Of a stretch of DNA of 64,000 bases, positions 59,290 to 64,000 are shown piece by piece. The DNA comes from an uncultured Clostridia bacterium (lineage in GTDB: Bacteria > Bacillota > Clostridia > Oscillospirales > Ruminococcaceae). Position 1 is the first letter of the stretch; each line of letters opens with the position of its first letter. The stretch covers positions 1-64,000 of the forward strand of contig CANQYD010000005.1 in the NCBI GenBank assembly GCA_947627985.1, written 5' to 3'. The notes under the pieces were generated by a model. The model had not been told where the DNA came from, ran no database searches, and saw only the letters and a program-made list of their open reading frames with translations. Made by a program: the position numbers and the translations under genes.

Positions 59290-60411
59290 ATGAGACCCGA
59301 AAACAGCTTTTGCTCCTCAAATATTCGGGAGGGCGAGGTAAGGATTCCCTCCGGCTGCGCGATCTCGGCTGCGATCTCTAAATCCGGGAAAAAGTTCACC
59401 GGCGAAGGGATAATCAACTCGATGAAGCCGATGCATGACCGCTCAAACGGCTTGGGAGGCGGATTTGCGGCATACGGAATCTACCCCGACTACAAGGATT
59501 ACTACGCCTTCCACATCTTCTACGACGACAACGACTGCCGCTTTGACTGCGAGAAATTTCTCTCCCGCCACTTCGACATCGTGAGGTCGGAGATAATCCC
59601 GACCCGCAAAATGCCGGAGATCACCGACTGCCCGCTGATCTGGCGCTACTTCGTCTACCCCGAGCACAACCGCTTGGTCGCCTCTCAGCTCTCAGCCGAC
59701 GAATTCACAGCCCGCTGCGTCACCCGTATCAACGCCGAGCTCAAGGGCGCGTATGTCTTTTCGAGCGGCAAGAACATGGGCGCCTTCAAGGCTGTCGGCT
59801 TCCCGGAGGACGTCGGAATGTTTTATAAACTTGACGAATACGAGGCATATCTTTGGACTGCTCACGGCAGATACCCGACAAACACCCCCGGCTGGTGGGG
59901 CGGCGCCCATCCGTTCGCGCTTTTAAATTATTCGATAGTACATAACGGCGAGATTTCATCATATGACGCAAACCGCCGATATATCGAGATGTTCGGCTAC
60001 AAATGCACCCTCCAGACCGATACCGAGGTCATCACCTACATCGCCGACTACCTCCTAAGAAAGCAGGGTCTGACCCTCGAGGAGACCGCTTCCGTCATCG
60101 CCGCGCCTTTCTGGACGACGATCGAGAGAAAGCCCCCCGAGGAGCAGGAAAAGCTGAAATTCCTGCGGACCGTCTACTCAAGCCTCTTGGTGACGGGACC
60201 CTTCTCGATTATTTTGGGATATGAAGGCGGTATGATGGCTCTGAATGATCGCTTAAAGCTTCGTTCGATGGTCATCGGCGAGAAGGACGACATGGTATAT
60301 GCGGCTTCCGAAGAGGCTGCGATAAGGGTGATGGAGCCGTCTTTGGATAAGCTCTATGCGCCTGCCGGAGGAGAACCGGTCATCGTCAAGGTAAAGGAGG
60401 GTGCGTTCTGA
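59290..60411 (+). CDS. Glutamate synthase glutaminase subunit (class II GATase, GltB1-like)
   Basis: 373 aa. Class II amidotransferase: nucleophile probably Cys23 (PSGCAISAAISKSG), requiring removal of a 22-residue propeptide; then MHDRSNGLGGGFAAYGIYPD, AHGRYPTNTPGWWGGAHPFA, IVHNGEISSYDANRRY and LQTDTEVITYIADYLLRK. Corresponds to the N-terminal domain of large-subunit glutamate synthase, encoded separately as in archaeal-type enzymes. ATG 59290 follows GGAAAGG. Feeds ammonia to the FMN subunit encoded next, whose ATG overlaps its stop. Confidence 0.9.
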   Translation: MRPENSFCSSNIREGEVRIPSGCAISAAISKSGKKFTGEGIINSMKPMHDRSNGLGGGFAAYGIYPDYKDYYAFHIFYDDNDCRFDCEKFLSRHFDIVRSEIIPTRKMPEITDCPLIWRYFVYPEHNRLVASQLSADEFTARCVTRINAELKGAYVFSSGKNMGAFKAVGFPEDVGMFYKLDEYEAYLWTAHGRYPTNTPGWWGGAHPFALLNYSIVHNGEISSYDANRRYIEMFGYKCTLQTDTEVITYIADYLLRKQGLTLEETASVIAAPFWTTIERKPPEEQEKLKFLRTVYSSLLVTGPFSIILGYEGGMMALNDRLKLRSMVIGEKDDMVYAASEEAAIRVMEPSLDKLYAPAGGEPVIVKVKEGAF

Positions 60412-61916
60412 TGGGAATCGAATATATCTACCCCGAATTTGAAGTCGTCAGAAACGATTCAAGATGCATAAGGTGCCGGGTCTGTGAAAGGCAGTGCTCA
60501 AACCTTGTTCATTCATATAACGAGGACGGGGACTGCATGATCTCCGACGAGACAAAATGCGTCGACTGCCAGCGCTGCGTGGCTCTTTGCCCGACAAGAG
60601 CGTTAAAGATCGTCAAGAGCGACTGCGCACTCCGCGAGAACGCAAACTGGTCTCAGGACACGATAAAAGAGGTCTACAAACAGGCTTCTTCGGGAGGCGT
60701 TCTGCTCTCGTCGATGGGCAATCCGAACCCGCTTCCCGTCTATTGGGACAAGATTCTGATAAACGCTTCGCAGGTCACGAACCCCTCGATCGACCCTCTC
60801 AGAGAGCCGATGGAGACAAAGGTATTCTTGGGCAAAAAGCCGTCTGCCATGAAGCGGGATGAAAACGGCAAACTCGTCACCAAGCTCGATCCTCAGCTTG
60901 AGCTTTCGATGCCGGTGATGTTCTCGGCGATGAGCTACGGCTCCATCAGCTACAACGCGCACGAGAGCCTTGCAAGAGCCGCAACCGAGCTCGGCATTCT
61001 CTATAACACCGGCGAAGGCGGACTTCATGAAGATTTTTATAAATACGGACCCAACACCGTGGTGCAGGTCGCTTCGGGACGTTTCGGCGTGCATGAGGGA
61101 TACTTAAACGCCGGAGCCGCGATAGAGATCAAGATGGGTCAGGGCGCAAAGCCGGGCATAGGCGGACATCTCCCGGGCGCCAAGATCGTCGGAGACGTAT
61201 CGAGAACGAGAATGATACCCGAGGGCTCGGACGCCATTTCCCCGGCTCCTCATCACGATATATATTCAATAGAGGACCTTAGGCAGCTCGTATATTCCTT
61301 AAAAGAAGCCACCGAATATAAAAAGCCGATCATCGTAAAAGTCGCGGCTGTACATAATATCGCAGCCATCGCCTCCGGTATTGCAAGATCGGGCGCCGAC
61401 ATCATCGCGATAGACGGCTTCAGGGGAGGAACGGGCGCGGCGCCTACAAGAATCCGCGACAACGTCGGCATACCGATAGAGCTCGCCCTTGCCTCCGTCG
61501 ATAAGAGGCTTAGGGACGAAGGCATACGCGGAAACGTCAGCCTTGTGGTCGGAGGATCGATACGCTCGGCTTCCGACGTCGTAAAAGCCGTAGCCCTCGG
61601 CGCGGACTGCTGCTACGTCGCGACCGCGGCTCTCTTAGCCCTCGGCTGTCACCTCTGCCGCACATGTCAGACCGGCAAGTGCAACTGGGGAATAGCCACT
61701 CAGCGACCCGAGCTTGTAAAGCGCCTCAACCCCGACATCGGCTCGGAAAGGCTTATAAACCTCATGACCGCTTGGAGGCATGAGATAATGGAGCTGATGG
61801 GCGGAATGGGAATAAATTCCATAGAAGCTCTTCGGGGCAACCGCTTAATGCTTCGTGGTGTCGATCTTACCGGAAAGGAACTGGAGATCTTAGGCATCTC
61901 CCACGCGGGTGAATGA
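60411..61916 (+). CDS. Glutamate synthase FMN/Fe-S catalytic subunit (GltB2-like)
   Basis: 501 aa. N-terminal 2[4Fe-4S] ferredoxin domain (Cys 19, 22, 25, 29 and 50, 53, 56, 60), then the FMN-binding synthase barrel: FSAMSYGSISYNAHESLARA, NTGEGGLHEDFYKYGPNTVV, QGAKPGIGGHLPGAKI, AISPAPHHDIYSIEDL, RGGTGAAPTRIRDNVGIP and the Cys-rich end CHLCRTCQTGKCNWGIATQR. Converts 2-oxoglutarate and ammonia to glutamate. The Fe-S domain points to ferredoxin or the co-encoded FAD protein as electron donor. Confidence 0.95.
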   Translation: MGIEYIYPEFEVVRNDSRCIRCRVCERQCSNLVHSYNEDGDCMISDETKCVDCQRCVALCPTRALKIVKSDCALRENANWSQDTIKEVYKQASSGGVLLSSMGNPNPLPVYWDKILINASQVTNPSIDPLREPMETKVFLGKKPSAMKRDENGKLVTKLDPQLELSMPVMFSAMSYGSISYNAHESLARAATELGILYNTGEGGLHEDFYKYGPNTVVQVASGRFGVHEGYLNAGAAIEIKMGQGAKPGIGGHLPGAKIVGDVSRTRMIPEGSDAISPAPHHDIYSIEDLRQLVYSLKEATEYKKPIIVKVAAVHNIAAIASGIARSGADIIAIDGFRGGTGAAPTRIRDNVGIPIELALASVDKRLRDEGIRGNVSLVVGGSIRSASDVVKAVALGADCCYVATAALLALGCHLCRTCQTGKCNWGIATQRPELVKRLNPDIGSERLINLMTAWRHEIMELMGGMGINSIEALRGNRLMLRGVDLTGKELEILGISHAGE

Positions 61917-61917
61917 T

Positions 61918-62349
61918 ATGAAAAGAGTCTATGTAAATGAAAAATGGTGCCTCGGGTGCCGGCTCTGCGAATACAACTGCGCATACGCAAACTCCGGCGA
62001 GAGCGACATGGTCAAAGCGCTGCGCGGCAAGAAAATCGTCCCTAATATCCGCGTCGAGCAGGACGGGGATATCAACTTCGCGGTAAACTGCCGTCACTGC
62101 AAGGACCCGATCTGCGTAAAATCCTGCATCTCGGGAGCATTGTCGATTGAGGACGGCGCCGTCAAGGTCGATCATGATAAATGCGTCGGCTGCCTTACCT
62201 GCGTGCTGGTGTGCCCTTACGGCTGTATCAGAGAAGGCAAGAGCGGAGCCGTCACGAAATGCGAGCTTTGCCTTAATAATTCCTGCGGCGAACCCGCGTG
62301 CGTAAAGGGCTGCCCCAACAGGGCGATCATCTTCGAGGACAGGGGGTAA
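61918..62349 (+). CDS. Four-cluster 4Fe-4S ferredoxin-type electron carrier
   Basis: 143 aa. Four Cys-rich motifs: CLGCRLCEYNC, CRHCKDPICVKSC, CVGCLTCVLVCPYGC and CELCLNNSCGEPACVKGCP, the DmsB/HycB-like pattern. ATG 61918 is preferred; a GTG 9 bases earlier overlaps the previous gene. Lies inside the split glutamate synthase operon, so it probably passes electrons between the FAD reductase and the FMN subunit. Confidence 0.92.
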   Translation: MKRVYVNEKWCLGCRLCEYNCAYANSGESDMVKALRGKKIVPNIRVEQDGDINFAVNCRHCKDPICVKSCISGALSIEDGAVKVDHDKCVGCLTCVLVCPYGCIREGKSGAVTKCELCLNNSCGEPACVKGCPNRAIIFEDRG

Positions 62350-62353
62350 GCAT

Positions 62354-63586
62354 ATGAAAAAATACGTCATCATCGGAAACGGCGCGGCAGCCGTCGGAGG
62401 AATCGAGGGAATTCGTTCCGTAGATAAGGACAGCCCCATCACCGTCGTCTCAAAAGAGCCCTGCCACGTCTATGCAAGACCCCTGATCTCATATCTGTTG
62501 GAGGGCAAGACCGATCTCAAGAGAATGCTCTACCGTCCCGAGGATTTTTACGATAAAAACGGCGTGACCGTTCTCTACGGCAAGAGCGCCGAGAAGATCG
62601 ATCCCGCTTCCAAAAAAGTGATTTTGGATTCGGGGGAGGAGCTGTCTTACGATTCCCTTCTCTGCGCGACCGGCTCGACCCCCTTTGTGCCGCCTACCGA
62701 AGGGCTTGAGAGCGTCCCTAAGACCCACAGCTTCATGACCCTTGCCGACGCTCAGGCTCTTGAAGCCGATCTGTCCCCCGAGACAAACGTCTTTATCATC
62801 GGCGCGGGTCTTATCGGCTTAAAGTGCGCGGAAGGAATTTTGGAGCGCGTAAAATCCGTCACCGTCTGCGACCTTGCGCCGCGTGTTTTGTCATCTATTT
62901 TAGATGATGACTGCGCCGGATATATCCAAAGAAAACTTGAAGAAAAAGGCGTAAAATTCCTCTTAGGCGACACCGTCAAGCGCTTTGACGGCACAACCGC
63001 ATACATGCAGAGCGGCGCGGAGGTCAGATTTGACGTATTAGTCACCGCCGTCGGCGTTCGGGCGAATATTTCTCTTGTCAAAGACGCCGGGGGAGAATGC
63101 ACCCGCGGAATCGTCACCGATGAAAAAATGTCAACCACATTAAATGATATCTACGCCGCCGGTGACTGTGCCGAGAGCTTTGACATAACCTCCGAGCAGC
63201 GCAAAGTCATGGCGATAATGCCTCTTGCCTACATGCAGGGGCACTGCGCGGGCGTCAACATGGCGGGCGGTGAAGAGAAGATCGACAACGCCCTCCCGAT
63301 GAACTCCATCGGCTTCTTCGGGCTTCACTGCATGAGCGCGGGGACATATTCCGGCGAATGCTATGAAGAGCGCGGGGAGGACTTCATTAAGCGGCTCTAT
63401 ACCGACGGCGGGTTCTTAAAGGGCTTTATCCTGATCGGAAAGTGCGACAGAGCGGGAATCTACACCGCCATGATAAGAAACAAAACGCCGCTAAAAGAGG
63501 TCGATTTTGAGACCTTGAAGAAAGACCCTGCTTTGGCACCTTTCGGAAGCGCTTACAGAAAATCGAAGTTAGGGGAGGCTGTCTGA
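62354..63586 (+). CDS. FAD/NAD(P)-dependent reductase of glutamate synthase operon
   Basis: 410 aa pyridine nucleotide-disulfide-type flavoprotein. FAD motif KYVIIGNGAAAVGGIEGI, NAD(P) motif NVFIIGAGLIGLKCAEGI, and DIYAAGDCAESFD near residue 265. It lacks the redox-active CxxxxC pair of disulfide reductases and most resembles rubredoxin/ferredoxin reductases. Takes the place of the GltD subunit. AGGGGGTAAGC precedes the ATG; 4 bases after the ferredoxin gene. Confidence 0.9.
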   Translation: MKKYVIIGNGAAAVGGIEGIRSVDKDSPITVVSKEPCHVYARPLISYLLEGKTDLKRMLYRPEDFYDKNGVTVLYGKSAEKIDPASKKVILDSGEELSYDSLLCATGSTPFVPPTEGLESVPKTHSFMTLADAQALEADLSPETNVFIIGAGLIGLKCAEGILERVKSVTVCDLAPRVLSSILDDDCAGYIQRKLEEKGVKFLLGDTVKRFDGTTAYMQSGAEVRFDVLVTAVGVRANISLVKDAGGECTRGIVTDEKMSTTLNDIYAAGDCAESFDITSEQRKVMAIMPLAYMQGHCAGVNMAGGEEKIDNALPMNSIGFFGLHCMSAGTYSGECYEERGEDFIKRLYTDGGFLKGFILIGKCDRAGIYTAMIRNKTPLKEVDFETLKKDPALAPFGSAYRKSKLGEAV

Positions 63587-64000
63587 TGAAAAAACCTGAA
63601 AATATTAACGCAGAGGGCTTGGAATTTTCGGAATTAAATGCTATAATAAGAGATAAGGGCGACTGCGTGATCGAAAACGCCTGCGGTCAGCGCTTTATTG
63701 CCGCGGGAATGAGCTATCGCGATATCAAGATTCACGGCACCCCCGGAAATGCTTTGGGAGCATATCTTAACGGCGGCACCATCGAGGTGTTCGGCAACGC
63801 TCAGGACGCGGTGGGGGATACCATGAACGCCGGCTCCATCGTGATCCACGGCTCGATCGGCGACGCTGCCGGATATGCCATGAGAGGCGGGGAGATATAT
63901 GTCAAGACCGACGCCGGCTACCGTGCGGGTATCCACATGAAGGCGTATAAGGACAAGGTCCCGGTCATGGTCATCGGCGGCAGAACCGGCAGCTTTTTGG
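63586..64000 (+). CDS. Glutamate synthase GXGXG-domain subunit (GltB3-like), partial
   Basis: 138 residues visible, cut by the window end. The parallel beta-helix repeats are clear: CGQRFIAAGMSYRDIKIHGT, PGNALGAYLNGGTIEVFGNA, DAVGDTMNAGSIVIHGSIG and AAGYAMRGGEIYVKTDAGYR. This is the C-terminal structural domain of large-subunit glutamate synthase as a separate protein. Its ATG overlaps the previous stop (TGATG). Confidence 0.9.
   Translation, partial: MKKPENINAEGLEFSELNAIIRDKGDCVIENACGQRFIAAGMSYRDIKIHGTPGNALGAYLNGGTIEVFGNAQDAVGDTMNAGSIVIHGSIGDAAGYAMRGGEIYVKTDAGYRAGIHMKAYKDKVPVMVIGGRTGSFL

Overview
The window comes from a spore-forming, anaerobic Clostridia-type Firmicute, probably of the Oscillospiraceae/Ruminococcaceae kind. 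Evidence: a spoIIAA-spoIIAB-sigF operon, two SpoIID-type proteins, an hrcA-grpE-dnaK-dnaJ operon under a CIRCE box, strong purine-rich ribosome binding sites and class III glutamine synthetase. Xylulokinase and a GH39 beta-xylosidase-like enzyme suggest plant glycan use. No rRNA, tRNA or CRISPR array was seen. Assignment below class level is inference.

Layout. 1-2.3 kb: tail of an IS110-type transposase, then an SPFH/Arc-repressor/membrane-protein operon behind a strong promoter with an overlapping palindromic operator. 2.3-7.1 kb: heat-shock operon on the minus strand. 7.2-8.7 kb: spoIIA operon. 8.9-19.6 kb: a twelve-gene minus-strand run, read from iscS through thiI, a CinA C-terminal protein, two class B sortases, a SpoIID-like protein, a transglutaminase lipoprotein, an SDR, a membrane protein, acpS and nnrD to a lipoprotein. 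20-21.9 kb: gap and an IS200-type element. 22.5-29.5 kb: orphan efflux adaptor, hemW, a GHKL ATPase, and an ECF sigma/anti-sigma pair. 29.6-37.3 kb: ArgC-like protein lacking the catalytic Cys, hflX with a possible five-residue leader peptide, spoIID, an AAA ATPase/small membrane protein/unknown protein locus with three tandem palindromes, xylB. 38.3-46.5 kb: giant transglutaminase surface protein, GH39, lgt-folD. 46.5-52.2 kb: rpsO-pnp, patB, DUF3737. 53-64 kb: nitrogen island of asnB, an Amt-PII fusion, glnN and a split glutamate synthase operon (GATase, FMN/Fe-S subunit, ferredoxin, FAD reductase, GXGXG subunit cut by the window end).

The nitrogen island takes ammonium in (Amt), fixes it to glutamine (GlnN), and passes it to glutamate (split GOGAT) and asparagine (AsnB). 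asnB, glnN and gltB1 each have a strongly folded 5' leader ending in a U-run, which suggests coordinated transcription attenuation.

The most striking non-coding feature is a mosaic of interspersed repeats filling almost every long gap. R1 (seven copies) is a string of perfect hairpins preceded by a heptamer tract (TTAGAGG-like). In each copy a constant frame encloses a hairpin whose sequence differs between copies but stays palindromic and is followed by T's, as an intrinsic terminator would be. Six of seven copies lie just after a gene 3' end, in sense orientation. R2 (three copies) is a five-hairpin array bounded by GGGCGAAGCCC and its complement. R3 (four copies) is a fixed frame (AAAAGGTATTC ... 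ATGCTRTTTAAAG), in most copies around a variable stem. I regard these constant-frame/variable-stem repeats as the best candidates for something undescribed.
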